Shown: piece after piece, positions 30,577-40,549 of the stretch
How the letters are laid out: every line of letters begins with the position of its first letter
Position numbering within the stretch: position 1 is the first letter of the stretch
Program-made: the position numbers and the translations under genes
Assembly: GCF_913778135.1 (NCBI RefSeq)
Contig: NZ_CAJYVU010000103.1
Location: 1 to 64,000, forward strand
DNA length: 64,000 bases
Direction of reading: 5' to 3'
From: an uncultured Sphingomonas sp.
GTDB lineage: Bacteria > Pseudomonadota > Alphaproteobacteria > Sphingomonadales > Sphingomonadaceae
Notes under the pieces: generated by a model
Told to the model about the DNA's origin: nothing
The model's input: the letters and a program-made list of their open reading frames with translations, nothing else
Databases searched by the model: none

Positions 30577-31883
30577 GCAGCAATCCGCAGATCGCCAACG
30601 ACGTGCAGCCAGACGGCTTCTTCACCCGCAGCCTCGCCGACGCCGACGCCGCGGTGTTTGCGGGCATCGAGCACGAGCTGACGCGTGAGCAGACGCAGAT
30701 CGAGCTGATCGCGAGCGAAAACATCGTGTCGCGCGCGGTGCTTGAGGCGCAGGGCTCGGTCTTCACCAACAAATATGCCGAAGGTTATCCGGGCAAGCGC
30801 TATTACCAGGGCTGCGCGCCCTCGGACGAGGTCGAGGTGCTCGCGATCGAGCGCGCCAAACAGCTGTTCGGCTGCGGCTACGCCAACGTCCAGCCGCACT
30901 CGGGCGCGCAGGCGAACGGCGCGGTGATGCTGGCGCTCGCCAAGCCCGGCGACACGATCATGGGGCTCAGTCTCGATGCGGGCGGGCACCTGACGCACGG
31001 CGCGCGTGCGGCGATGAGCGGCAAGTGGTTCAACGCGGTGCAGTACGGCGTCACTCCCGACACGCACCTGATCGACTATGACCAGGTCGAGGCGCTGGCG
31101 ATGGAGCACAAGCCCCGCATCCTCATCACCGGGGGTTCGGCCTATCCGCGTCACATCGACTTCGCGCGCTTCCGCGCCATTGCGGACAAGGTCGGCGCGT
31201 TCTTCATGGTCGACATGGCGCATTTCGCCGGCCTGGTTGCTGGCGGTGTTCACCCGACGCCGTTCGGCCACGCGCACGTCGTCACCACCACCACGCACAA
31301 GACGCTGCGCGGGCCCCGCGGCGGCATGGTGATGACCGATGACGAGGCGCTGGCGAAGAAGATCAACTCGGCGGTGTTCCCGGGTCTTCAGGGCGGGCCG
31401 CTGATGCACGTCGTCGCCGCAAAGGCGGTCGCCTTCGGCGAGGCGCTGCGCCCCGACTTCAAGGCTTACGCCGCCGCGGTGGTCGAGAATGCCAAGGTGC
31501 TCGCCGCGACGATGAAGGAGCGCGGTGCCGACCTCGTCTCGGGCGGAACCGACACGCATCTGGCACTCGTCGACCTGTCCCCGCTCGGCGTAACGGGCCG
31601 CGACGCCGATGAGGCGCTGGAGCGTGCGGGCATCACCTGCAACAAGAACGGCATCCCCAACGATCCGCTGCCCCCCGTCAAGACCAGCGGCATCCGCGTC
31701 GGCTCGCCCGCCGGCACCACCCGCGGCTTCGGTCCGGCCGAGTTCCGCGAGATCGGCAACATGGTCGCCGACGTGCTCGATGGGCTGGCGAAGAAGGGCG
31801 AGCATGGGGACCCGCAAGTCGAGGCAGACGTTCGTGGTCGGGTGCGCAACCTGTGCGCACGCTTCCCGATCTACGAAGGATAA
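30573..31883 (+). CDS. glyA: Serine hydroxymethyltransferase
   Basis: [41 protein letters not shown]. Confidence 0.98.
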   Translation: MSSNPQIANDVQPDGFFTRSLADADAAVFAGIEHELTREQTQIELIASENIVSRAVLEAQGSVFTNKYAEGYPGKRYYQGCAPSDEVEVLAIERAKQLFGCGYANVQPHSGAQANGAVMLALAKPGDTIMGLSLDAGGHLTHGARAAMSGKWFNAVQYGVTPDTHLIDYDQVEALAMEHKPRILITGGSAYPRHIDFARFRAIADKVGAFFMVDMAHFAGLVAGGVHPTPFGHAHVVTTTTHKTLRGPRGGMVMTDDEALAKKINSAVFPGLQGGPLMHVVAAKAVAFGEALRPDFKAYAAAVVENAKVLAATMKERGADLVSGGTDTHLALVDLSPLGVTGRDADEALERAGITCNKNGIPNDPLPPVKTSGIRVGSPAGTTRGFGPAEFREIGNMVADVLDGLAKKGEHGDPQVEADVRGRVRNLCARFPIYEG

Positions 31884-31888
31884 GCGAC

Positions 31889-32062
31889 GTGTCGAAGCTC
31901 GATGAAATCCAGACCGAAGTGAAGACGACCCCGGGGCTGGGCAAGAAGATGGCGAAGTATGGCGCAGTGGGCGCGATCGTCGCCATCCCGATTCCCTTCG
32001 TCGGACCGATCTTCGGTGCGCTAGCGGGTGCCGCGGTCGCTTACGCGAAGCGCAAGGACTGA
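31889..32062 (+). CDS. Small hydrophobic protein (57 aa)
   Basis: GTG start; MSKLDEIQTEVKTTPGLGKKMAKYGAVGAIVAIPIPFVGPIFGALAGAAVAYAKRKD. Confidence 0.7.
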   Translation: MSKLDEIQTEVKTTPGLGKKMAKYGAVGAIVAIPIPFVGPIFGALAGAAVAYAKRKD

Positions 32063-32524
32063 ATGCGCTGTCCGTTCTGCGGCCATGAGGCCAGCCAGGT
32101 AAAGGACAGTCGCCCGACCGACGACGGCGCCGCGATCCGGCGCCGTCGTCAGTGCGAGGGATGTGCCGCGCGCTTCACCACCTTCGAGCGCATCCAGCTG
32201 CGCGATCTCGTCGTCGTTAAGAGCGAGCATCGGCGAGAACCATTCGACCGCGAGAAGCTGCTCCGCTCGGTCTCGATCGCGGCGCGCAAACGCCCGATCG
32301 ACGCGCTCGCGATCGAAAAGCTGGTCAGCGGCATCCAGCGCCAGCTGGAAACTACCGGCGATACCGAGGTAACCTCCAAGCAGATCGGCGAGATGGTGAT
32401 GGAAGGGCTTAAGGGGCTCGACTCGGTTGCCTACATCCGCTTCGCCAGCGTCTACCGCGATTTCAGCGAAGCCCGCGATTTCGAGGAATTCGCCGGTAGT
32501 GTCGAGGAGGCCGCGCGGGGATGA
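32063..32524 (+). CDS. nrdR: Transcriptional repressor NrdR
   Basis: [43 protein letters not shown]. Confidence 0.97.
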   Translation: MRCPFCGHEASQVKDSRPTDDGAAIRRRRQCEGCAARFTTFERIQLRDLVVVKSEHRREPFDREKLLRSVSIAARKRPIDALAIEKLVSGIQRQLETTGDTEVTSKQIGEMVMEGLKGLDSVAYIRFASVYRDFSEARDFEEFAGSVEEAARG

Positions 32525-33261
32525 CCGAGACCGCTGCGACGATTCCGCCGCCCGCGATCGTTCTCGTGCGCCCGCAACTGGGTGAGAACATTGGCAAGGC
32601 CGCACGCGCGATGCTCAATTTTGGGCTGACCGACCTGCGCCTCGTCGCGCCCCGCGATGGTTGGCCCAACCCTGCCGCCGGACCTGCCGCCTCGGGTGCC
32701 GACGTGGTGCTAGAGCGCGCGCGCGTGTTCGAGACAGTTGCGGAGGCAGTCGCCGACTGCGCGCACGTCTACGCAACTACGGTGCGCAAGCGCGGCGTGA
32801 CCAAGCCGGTCGTCACGCCCGAGGTCGCCGCACGCCAAATCCACGCCGAGCCGGGCGGCTCGGCGATCCTGTTCGGACCAGAGCGCTCAGGGCTGGAAAC
32901 CGACGATGTCGCGGTCGCGCGCACGATCGTGACCGTCCCGATCAATGCCGAGTTCGGCAGCCTCAACCTCGCGCAGGCAGTGATCCTGATTGCCTACGAA
33001 TGGTCGAAGCACGTCACGCTGGCGAGCCCGACCGAGGTCGAGCTCGACCCGCCCGCGCCTCAGGGCGAACTCGACGGCATGATCGCGCAACTCGACGACA
33101 TGCTAGAGGCGGCGAACTTTTTCTTCCCGCCCGCGCGGGTGCCCGCGACCAAGCGGACGCTGCGCACGCTGCTGACCAAGCCCGGCTGGACCAGTCAGGA
33201 GGTTCGCACACTGCGCGGTGTGCTGTCGGCGCTGGCGGGGAAGAAGGCGTCGCGCGGCTGA
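32521..33261 (+). CDS. TrmJ/TrmH-family RNA methyltransferase (SPOUT)
   Basis: [64 protein letters not shown]. Confidence 0.92.
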   Translation: MTETAATIPPPAIVLVRPQLGENIGKAARAMLNFGLTDLRLVAPRDGWPNPAAGPAASGADVVLERARVFETVAEAVADCAHVYATTVRKRGVTKPVVTPEVAARQIHAEPGGSAILFGPERSGLETDDVAVARTIVTVPINAEFGSLNLAQAVILIAYEWSKHVTLASPTEVELDPPAPQGELDGMIAQLDDMLEAANFFFPPARVPATKRTLRTLLTKPGWTSQEVRTLRGVLSALAGKKASRG

Positions 33262-33271
33262 GGCGCGATGC

Positions 33272-34147
33272 TCACGCCGCGCGAAGGCGCGCCGGCGTTG
33301 CCTCGCCGGAAAACCACGGCGTGACGAGCAGGTGCGGTACCGCCAGCGCCGCGATCGCGGCGAACAGCGCGCGCACACCGCTGGCATCAACCCGCAGCAG
33401 GAGCGCGCCGACCACGCCGGCCAGCACGAAGGCGAGCAGCAGGATCGGTGCGACCGCCCGAACGTAGCCGGCGGTGGTGCGGCACCCGATCCGCTCCTGC
33501 CGGATCGCGGTCTGCGGCAGCGCGTGGAGTATCAGGAAGCCGAGCGAGAAGCCGACCAGCGGCGGAAAGATCAGCAGCGACAAGGTGCCCAGCGCCAGCC
33601 GCACGTCGCGCCGCTGCCACGCAAGTACCATCAGGCCGCCGGCTGTGACGCCGCCGACCAACGTCATCGCGGTCACCAACCCCGGCACCAGCGCGTCCGG
33701 CCCGCCCGCGATCACCAGCAGCTCGCGAAGCGTCGCAACGTGAAGTACGGCGGGCGTCGCAATCAGGCTGACACCGCGGGCACCACGCTCGATCAGCGAT
33801 CCCGACGGCGCGTCCTCCAGCGCAAAGTGGATCGCGGAGGCGAGCAGGAAAAGTGGCAGCGCGACCGCGGACTCAGTGGTCCACCACCACAGGCACGCGA
33901 GCGACACCGCGCCGTAGAGCGCCAGGAAGGCGGGGCGGCGCGCCCGCTCGACGATGGCGAGGTCGCTCGCGCCATGCGCCATGCCGATCACGCCGACTGC
34001 GACTACCGCGTAGCCGAGTTGCACCAGCAGCGGCGCGAACGAGGCGGCGATCGCCGCCGCCCCGAGTACCCACCAGCCGATGATCGTCCAGCCATGCCCG
34101 GTCTGCCTCGACACTGGCCGATCCGCCACTGGCGCGCGCCCGTTCAC
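33272..34147 (-). CDS. blh: Brp/Blh-family beta-carotene 15,15'-dioxygenase
   Basis: Polytopic membrane protein with GMAHGASDLAIV and His-containing helices; 4-nt overlap with upstream rhodopsin gene. Confidence 0.85.
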   Translation of the reverse strand: MNGRAPVADRPVSRQTGHGWTIIGWWVLGAAAIAASFAPLLVQLGYAVVAVGVIGMAHGASDLAIVERARRPAFLALYGAVSLACLWWWTTESAVALPLFLLASAIHFALEDAPSGSLIERGARGVSLIATPAVLHVATLRELLVIAGGPDALVPGLVTAMTLVGGVTAGGLMVLAWQRRDVRLALGTLSLLIFPPLVGFSLGFLILHALPQTAIRQERIGCRTTAGYVRAVAPILLLAFVLAGVVGALLLRVDASGVRALFAAIAALAVPHLLVTPWFSGEATPARLRAA

Positions 34148-34884
34148 GCGTGAACGCGGCCGTGCTCGTGCCCATGCTCGTAACCGTGGTCCGACCCACG
34201 CTCACGCAGCGCCTTGTCGACGTTGTTCGCGGCAAAGAAGGCGTAAACGACCTTGGCGACCACATCCATGATCAGGATCGCCCAGACCGAGGTTGGATCG
34301 TTTATGATCTTCAGACCCTCGGGCCCGACGAGGAACACGATCGGATACAGGAACCAGATCACGGTCAGGAAGCCGACGTTCTTCACGTAGGCGCTGCCCA
34401 GCGCCTGTCCGCGCTCGAACGCACGTGCGCGCAGCGGCACCCACAACAGGTACAGCACGCCCGCGAAGGCCACGCACGACCACAGATACCAGACCCACTT
34501 GCCGATCGGCACGATCGCGAGCGAGGAGATCAGCCCGGTCACAATCATCATCACGTCTAGCACAATGATTGCGGTCAGATAGCCACCGACCTCGCCGGTC
34601 GAACCGCGCTCGTGGAATGCGACCAGCACCAGCCCGGCCAGCAGGATCGGCGTCGTCACCGACCAGTCGAGGTAACGCGCCAGATAGGTGGCGCTGCCGT
34701 CGAGCTTGACGAGCGTGCCGATGCCGAACGCCATCGCCAGATAGGCGGTTGCGGCAATGAACGGCACGCTCGCGTGTAGCAGCGTATGATGCCTGGTGGG
34801 CGGCTCCTTGCTTCCCGTCGCGTAGATCGCGAGCGATCCCAGCGACATGATGGTGAAACCGATCAGGAAAACCGTACCGTCCAT
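34144..34884 (-). CDS. Bacteriorhodopsin-like microbial rhodopsin (D-T-G helix C motif)
   Basis: Helix C ARYLDWSVTTPILLAGLVLV; helix G LIMDVVAKVVYAFF (Schiff-base Lys); C-term GSDHGYEHGHEHGRVHA. Confidence 0.95.
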   Translation of the reverse strand: MDGTVFLIGFTIMSLGSLAIYATGSKEPPTRHHTLLHASVPFIAATAYLAMAFGIGTLVKLDGSATYLARYLDWSVTTPILLAGLVLVAFHERGSTGEVGGYLTAIIVLDVMMIVTGLISSLAIVPIGKWVWYLWSCVAFAGVLYLLWVPLRARAFERGQALGSAYVKNVGFLTVIWFLYPIVFLVGPEGLKIINDPTSVWAILIMDVVAKVVYAFFAANNVDKALRERGSDHGYEHGHEHGRVHA

Positions 34885-35106
34885 AAACAACCTCTGTTGC
34901 ATCAACGAGCGGCCGGATGCCGACGCTACCGTGCTAACGGAGATCAAGCCGGCAGCGCTCCCATGCGGTGAAAATAATGTTTCCGTTCGTTGCTAAGTGG
35001 GCATGCGCGCCCACGTTCCTGCTCGCTGCCGGGATCGCCTCGCAGGATTGACGGTTCTTCATCCACCCGCCGGCGCTTTGTCCGTGTGCGAGCCAGGATC
35101 AGGTGC

Positions 35107-35682
35107 ATGACCTTATTGTTTACCGCGGCCGCACTCGTTGCACTCACGCAGTCGCCGCCTGAGCCCGTGGCCGCGAGGCAGGCACCCGCGCCAGCGCGAT
35201 CGTCCGACGTGTCCGTCGTCGGCACGATCGTGATCGGGACGGTCGGCGGGGAGCAGCTGACCAAGCCGGCACGCGCGATCTACGTCGATGCCGTGGAGCA
35301 GGCACTCGCGGGCAGAGGATTCACCCTGCTGCCCGACGCCGGGCACGGCCGCTACGTCGCGGATGTCACGATCGACCGGGCAGCGCGCGGCGTGGTAAGC
35401 GGCGGGCGCAAAGGCGGCGGCGCGCCGCAGATGAGCCTGAACGGCGGCGTCAGTGTCAGTCTGGGCGCGGGCGGTGAACGGTTGGACGATCTGGTCGTGA
35501 CCCGCTTGACGATCGCGATCAGGCCGCGGGGTGAGGCGCGGGTCATCTGGTCGGGCAGCGCCGTTACCGCACGCGTGTCGAACACGCCATCCGGCAATGT
35601 TCCACTCGTCGCACGAACGCTCGCGACCGCCGTGATGACGCAATTTCCTGCGCGCACCACAGGCCCTGTGTCGATCCCCTGA
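35107..35682 (+). CDS. Hypothetical secreted protein
   Basis: MTLLFTAAALVALTQSPPEP signal-like start; VIGTVGGEQLTKPARAIYVDAVEQALAGRGFTLLPD. Confidence 0.6.
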   Translation: MTLLFTAAALVALTQSPPEPVAARQAPAPARSSDVSVVGTIVIGTVGGEQLTKPARAIYVDAVEQALAGRGFTLLPDAGHGRYVADVTIDRAARGVVSGGRKGGGAPQMSLNGGVSVSLGAGGERLDDLVVTRLTIAIRPRGEARVIWSGSAVTARVSNTPSGNVPLVARTLATAVMTQFPARTTGPVSIP

Positions 35683-35768
35683 TCCGAAGAGACGCGTTTG
35701 TGCCCGCCCACGATCAATCCGCCACGGCGCGGTGGAGTGCGACATATTGTGCCGCACTCCGTATCTCG

Positions 35769-38432
35769 TCAGTTCGCGGCCTTGCCCGCGGCCGTCACCG
35801 CTGCGGTGATCTCCGCCGCCTTTGCATCGCGCAGCGCCCCGCACAGCCGGATCGACTCCAGCGTCCGCTCATAAGCGAGCACGCCCACGTTCGCGCGGCG
35901 GACCGCCGGCCCGACCTTGGCATCGATCGCCGCAGCACGGTCTGTGCCGCACTGCGCCGCGAACGCGGACGGCAGGCGGGTCGAGATGAACACGCCGTTC
36001 GCATCGGCGACCAGCCGCTCGTAATTGGCGAGCACCCAGTCGGTGCCGAGTTCGCGCGTCTCGAGCGTGCCGACCACGCCGAAGATCACGCGCAACCGGT
36101 CGAAGCTGCGCAGCCGCGGGTCGTTGAGCGCCAGCAGATAGTTCGCGACATCGGTCCGCCCGCTCGACGCCGCCGCACCGAGCGCACTCGACCTGAGCGT
36201 CGCATCCTCGCTCGACAACGCACGCTCGACCAGGTTTCGCGCGACCGGCATGCCACCGTCCTGCGCCAGCACGCTTAGGCCGTCCGACAGGAAGCCGGGG
36301 TCAAGCGCGGCGGTGTCACCCGCCAGATAGCGCGTCGCCGCCGCCTTCAACGTCGCACGCGTGCCCGCATCCTGCGCCTCGTCGGCGACCAGGCTGACCA
36401 GGCGATGACGCAGCTCCTGCTGGCGCGGGTCCTCGGCCTTGTACGCGCCCGCCGCCGGATTGAAGCCGAGCTGCTTCAATCGCGGCGTGTAGACCGCGTT
36501 CATCAGCGACTTGTACGCCGGCAGCGCGCTGGTGCCGATCAGCCCGCGCGAACGCAGCCCGGCGATGCGTGCACCCGGGTCGACGCTCGCCGCCGGATCG
36601 GGGTTCGCCGCCATCGCCCGCGCTTCCGCGATCAGCCATGCGGCGGGTGCCTTGCCGGCGCGGAACGACGCCCACAGACTATCGGTGGTGGCGACCGCCT
36701 CTCCGCCGCCGAGCGTCGGCGACGACGCGATCAGCGCCTGCCAATCGCCGGGGGCGAGATCGAAGCGGTAGTAACCCGTGCCGCCGACATTGGGCATCAC
36801 CACACGCCCGGCGGGGACGGTCATCGTCGTCGTTTTCGCGTCGAGCAGGCTGCACTGCTTGGCCGCATCGACGCGCAGGCACAGCGGGATCGTCCAGCTG
36901 AGCGGCTTGGGCGTCGAGCCGATGAACGCATAGCGCGCCTGCGTGGCAGTCAGCTTGGTTCCCTGACGCCGGATGTCGACAACTGGCACGCCCTGCTGAT
37001 CGACGAAGCTGGTCAGCGCAGCGAGCACCTTGGGATCGTGCGCGGCATCCGCAATCGACTGGAAGAACTGCTCGGACGAGGCGTTGCCGTAGGCGTGGCG
37101 CTTGAGGTGGAGGCGCACGCCCTCCTTGAACTTGTCATCGCCCAGATAGGCCGCGATCATCGCGACGACCTGCCCGCCCTTGCCATAGGTGATGCTGTCG
37201 AACGCGCTGTCAATCTGGCTGTTGTCGGTGATCGGCTGGTGGATCGGGCGACCGACCTCGAGCGCGTCGGTGTTCATCGCCGCGAAGCCTTCTGCCAGCG
37301 CGCCGACGCCGATGCCGAGCTCGGGCTTCCACTCGTTGGCGATCCGGTAGCCCATCCAGTTGGCGAAACTCTCGTTCAGCCAGATGTCGCTCCACCATTC
37401 GGGCGAGACGAGGTCACCGAACCATTGGTGCGCCAGCTCGTGGCTGACGACCATGCCGAACTCCTTCTTGTCGCTCGTGGTCGCACCCGGATCGAGGAAC
37501 AGGATGCCGTCGCCGTAGGTGTCGGCGCCCGCATTCTCCATCGCGCCCGGCATGATCGGCGATCCGATCTGATCGAGCTTGGGGAAGGGGAAGGCCTCGC
37601 CGAAATAACGCTCCAGGAGCGCGACGATCGGCGGCGTTTCCGCGAACGCATAGGCCATCTTGTCCTTCTGCGCCTGCGTCGCGACGATGCCGTACGGCAT
37701 GCCCTGCGCGCGCTCGGGTGTCGGCGCGATCGTGCCGGGCTGACGCACGAACGGCCCGGTATCGATCGCGACGAGGTAGGTCGGCAGCGGCTTGGTCGGC
37801 GCGAAGCGGTGGATTTCCATCCCGCCCGCGGCCTTATCCATGCCGGTAGCCGGGCTGTTGCTGACCACGGTCATGCCGGGCGCAGTGGTCACGCTGACCG
37901 TGAACGGCTGCTTGTAGCCGGGTTCGTCGAACGAGGGGAAAGCGGCGCGCGCGTCAATGCTCTCGAACTGGGTCCAGCTGTACCAACGGTCGGCGACCTT
38001 GACGTGGTAGAGCCCGGACGCGTCGTTGCCGAACTTGCCGGTGTAATCGAACACCAATGTCGCCGCACCCGCGGGCACGGGTTGCTTGAAGTCGAGCCGC
38101 GCGGTGCCGGTCGCGTCGACCTGCGTGAAGGTCGCGGGCACGATCGTCTTGCCGACGCGCGCCACCACCTTCGACACGTTCAGGTCGCGTCCGTGCAGGT
38201 ACAGGTGCTGCGTCGGTTGTTTCAGGACAACATCGATCTCGTCGTGACCCGAAAAGACGTCCTTCTCGGGCAGGATGGTGAAGTCGAGCCGATATGCCTT
38301 GGGCGTCGCCGCATCGGGCAGCCGACCCTTCGGCGCCGCCGCGTCGGGCGTGAACGCGGGTGCCGGCCCTTGCCCGAACGCCGCGCTGGAAAGCAGCATT
38401 GCCGCCGCCGACAGCATCATCCTCTTGCGCAC
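35769..38432 (-). CDS. M1 family metallopeptidase (aminopeptidase), secreted
   Basis: GAMENAGADTYGDGILF, VVSHELAHQWFGDLVSPEWWSDIWLNESFANWMGY. Confidence 0.95.
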   Translation of the reverse strand: MRKRMMLSAAAMLLSSAAFGQGPAPAFTPDAAAPKGRLPDAATPKAYRLDFTILPEKDVFSGHDEIDVVLKQPTQHLYLHGRDLNVSKVVARVGKTIVPATFTQVDATGTARLDFKQPVPAGAATLVFDYTGKFGNDASGLYHVKVADRWYSWTQFESIDARAAFPSFDEPGYKQPFTVSVTTAPGMTVVSNSPATGMDKAAGGMEIHRFAPTKPLPTYLVAIDTGPFVRQPGTIAPTPERAQGMPYGIVATQAQKDKMAYAFAETPPIVALLERYFGEAFPFPKLDQIGSPIMPGAMENAGADTYGDGILFLDPGATTSDKKEFGMVVSHELAHQWFGDLVSPEWWSDIWLNESFANWMGYRIANEWKPELGIGVGALAEGFAAMNTDALEVGRPIHQPITDNSQIDSAFDSITYGKGGQVVAMIAAYLGDDKFKEGVRLHLKRHAYGNASSEQFFQSIADAAHDPKVLAALTSFVDQQGVPVVDIRRQGTKLTATQARYAFIGSTPKPLSWTIPLCLRVDAAKQCSLLDAKTTTMTVPAGRVVMPNVGGTGYYRFDLAPGDWQALIASSPTLGGGEAVATTDSLWASFRAGKAPAAWLIAEARAMAANPDPAASVDPGARIAGLRSRGLIGTSALPAYKSLMNAVYTPRLKQLGFNPAAGAYKAEDPRQQELRHRLVSLVADEAQDAGTRATLKAAATRYLAGDTAALDPGFLSDGLSVLAQDGGMPVARNLVERALSSEDATLRSSALGAAASSGRTDVANYLLALNDPRLRSFDRLRVIFGVVGTLETRELGTDWVLANYERLVADANGVFISTRLPSAFAAQCGTDRAAAIDAKVGPAVRRANVGVLAYERTLESIRLCGALRDAKAAEITAAVTAAGKAAN

Positions 38433-38670
38433 TGATATCTTCCTCTCGTCCGTTACCCGGGCGCTAGGCGCGTCCCGGTGCTGCGGCAAGAGCGCGCGTC
38501 GGTAAGTGTGATCGCTGTCCTGCAGCCGTTCGCCGGCTCAACAGCCTTGAAGGAAAAGGTGGTGGAAGGGACTGCTACGGGATGAACGTACATAAGGTAC
38601 TGCTTTCGGTTTGAAGTTTCTCGTTCTGGTTTCGGCAGTACCCCCTAGAATACCCCCGTTTTGGGGTGCT

Positions 38671-38907
38671 TTAGCTGCTGTTTATGCCTCCAACCGGGCG
38701 GCTTTTGAGCCAGGTCTCGACGTCATTCTCCCACCAGCCGACGCGGCCGGCGGTCAGGCGGTGCTGTGGCGGAAACTGCCGTTGCGCGATCATGCGATAG
38801 ATCGTTGCGCGACTAACGCCGATGCTGGCGATCACGTCGTTGACGCTCATGAAACGACCGACGCTCGCGGGGTAGCCGGCTTCCTTCGCTTGTGCGGCGG
38901 TCTTCAT
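38671..38907 (-). CDS. AlpA/MerR-like excisionase/regulator
   Basis: FMSVNDVIASIGVSRATIYRMIAQRQFPPQHRLTAGRVGWWENDVETWLKSRP. Confidence 0.85.
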   Translation of the reverse strand: MKTAAQAKEAGYPASVGRFMSVNDVIASIGVSRATIYRMIAQRQFPPQHRLTAGRVGWWENDVETWLKSRPVGGINSS

Positions 38908-39293
38908 TGTTTGGCCTCGATCGCGTTCTCGATGTCGAGTTGCTCGGGCGTAAACGTGTGCAAGTTCGTGCTTTCGGGTATGATCTCGCGGCGGAGCTTT
39001 TCGACGTGGGCGAGCATCCGTTTGGCCTTGCATTCGAGCGCAGTGATTGTGAGGCGCACGTCGCCGTCGGTGATGCCGCGTTCGGCGTTCAGCTTCGCAC
39101 GCAGGCTGCGCGTTTCGATGCCGATCGCGTTGCCGAGCGCTTGTTGACCGCCAAGCAGCTTGGCAGCGGTGTCGAGCCCTTGCATGCGCCCGATCTTGAT
39201 CACGCCGCGCGAGTGAGCCGGTTTACCGGTGCACACGACCGCGTCGGCTTGGCCTGTGCGGGGACGAACAGGCGGGGCGAGCGAGCGGGTCAT
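38904..39293 (-). CDS. Phage early-region hypothetical protein with HTH-like segment
   Basis: MTRSLAPPVRPRT...AAKLLGGQQALGNAIGIETRSLRAKLNAERGITDGDVRLTI. Confidence 0.6.
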   Translation of the reverse strand: MTRSLAPPVRPRTGQADAVVCTGKPAHSRGVIKIGRMQGLDTAAKLLGGQQALGNAIGIETRSLRAKLNAERGITDGDVRLTITALECKAKRMLAHVEKLRREIIPESTNLHTFTPEQLDIENAIEAKQ

Positions 39294-39397
39294 GGAAGCC
39301 TCGTTGCTGGAGCGGGAGAGTTCGGCCGCGCCAGCAACGGTGCCTGTCAAATGGCATTTCGACACGGCGGGAGCTGGCTGCCTTGTGGAAGGGGGCA

Positions 39398-39529
39398 TCA
39401 CAGGCCGAACATCACGAAAGGTCCGGGACCGCCGATCGCGCGATCGAGAATGACAACGATCGCTTGGCCGATCAGAAGACCGGCTGCGCAGCGCGTGACG
39501 ACCTGAGTGAAGGTGAGCCGAGCCGGCAT
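39398..39529 (-). CDS. 43-aa phage small membrane protein
   Basis: MPARLTFTQVVTRCAAGLLIGQAIVVILDRAIGGPGPFVMFGL*; start overlaps upstream stop (TGATG). Confidence 0.5.
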   Translation of the reverse strand: MPARLTFTQVVTRCAAGLLIGQAIVVILDRAIGGPGPFVMFGL

Positions 39530-39639
39530 CAGCGTTCACCCGCCAAACCGTTCGCCAAGATGTAGGCGGCCACCAGTGGCGCGAAAACGATGGCAGCGAC
39601 GACGATGAGCAGCAGTCGCAGCCGACGATTGCCACGCAT
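39529..39639 (-). CDS. 36-aa phage small membrane protein
   Basis: MRGNRRLRLLLIVVAAIVFAPLVAAYILANGLAGER*; coupled to the next ORF. Confidence 0.5.
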   Translation of the reverse strand: MRGNRRLRLLLIVVAAIVFAPLVAAYILANGLAGER

Positions 39640-39662
39640 TTGCGCCCTTTCATTAAGCGCGC

Positions 39663-40109
39663 TCACTGGTTCTGCTCCTGCTCAGCGCCAACGCACCGCA
39701 CACATGCGGCAACGCTGGCCCAGGCGAACCTGACGGCGTGCGTGTCGTCTGTATCCCACTCGCTGCAACCGCACCCACGACACACCTGCGGATGGCGTTC
39801 GGCTGGTTCGTTCGCGAGCTGCCCGTACACTTCTTGATCGAACGGGAAGACAGCTTGGAGCGCGTAGAGCGTCTCAGACTTGCGGGCACTGTTGCCCGGC
39901 TGTTCGAGCAGCTGAACGAGTTCAGTAGCAGTCGCGAGATCCTCAGGCTTGCGCGCGAGGGCGCAGGCGACGCCAGCGATTGTGAGACCCGCGGCCTCGC
40001 GTCGGAGGCGGAGGTAGGCAGCGGCGGTCAGAGGCACGTGGGCGGCGGAAAGGATGCAATCCTGTCTGCTCTGCGGAAGCGAGAACGTGCGTGGAAAAGC
40101 ATGCATCAT
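39663..40109 (-). CDS. Phage hypothetical protein with C-terminal CxxC...CxxC zinc-knuckle-like motif
   Basis: VCRGCGCSEWDTDDTHAVRFAWASVAACVRCVG. Confidence 0.6.
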   Translation of the reverse strand: MMHAFPRTFSLPQSRQDCILSAAHVPLTAAAYLRLRREAAGLTIAGVACALARKPEDLATATELVQLLEQPGNSARKSETLYALQAVFPFDQEVYGQLANEPAERHPQVCRGCGCSEWDTDDTHAVRFAWASVAACVRCVGAEQEQNQ

Positions 40110-40207
40110 CGGGTGGTCCTATCAGGCAAGCGGGTGGCGTTCCCGAAAGCGGGTGCTTTCGGGCGGGGAGGGCAGTGTGGAAGCGCGCGGCCGAGGCCGC
40201 GGCGAGG

Positions 40208-40549
40208 TCAGCCGGTCATGGGCGGTTCGGCCGCGGCGACCGCGGCGGGTGGCAGGTCAGTCGCCGGGCCGTCGTTGGCCGGCGTGCGATTGTCGTTGTC
40301 GGACCGCTTCGGTGCCCAGGTGCCGACCGGCATGATCGCGGCGGTCGCGGCGGGTGCGGTGAACTCGATGCGGCTCAAGAGGGCGACCTGCCCCTTGAAG
40401 CGCGCACCGCAGTCGTTGTTGTCGCACCACAGCAGCAGCTCGCGAACGGTGTCGGTCACCAGCTCGCTTGAGCGGATCAGTAGCTTGCCCCGGCAATCAG
40501 GGCAGGTAATCGTGAAGGCGCGGCTGTAAGGCCGCTTCGGCGTCGTCAT
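40208..40549 (-). CDS. Ogr/Delta-like zinc-finger late transcription activator
   Basis: ITCPDCRGKLLIRSSELVTDTVRELLLWCDNNDCGARFKGQVALLSRI: Cys4 Ogr/Delta pattern. Confidence 0.85.
   Translation of the reverse strand: MTTPKRPYSRAFTITCPDCRGKLLIRSSELVTDTVRELLLWCDNNDCGARFKGQVALLSRIEFTAPAATAAIMPVGTWAPKRSDNDNRTPANDGPATDLPPAAVAAAEPPMTG

Noticed and set aside
36405-38435. 676-aa plus-strand ORF opposite the M1 peptidase
   Set aside because: Antisense shadow of a clearly conserved peptidase; composition (Arg/Asp/Glu-rich, no motifs) is typical of high-GC antisense frames
38636-38665. ACCCC-cgttt-GGGGT hairpin at the prophage edge as the attachment core
   Set aside because: No second copy is visible in the window, so it cannot be distinguished from a terminator after the AlpA-like gene
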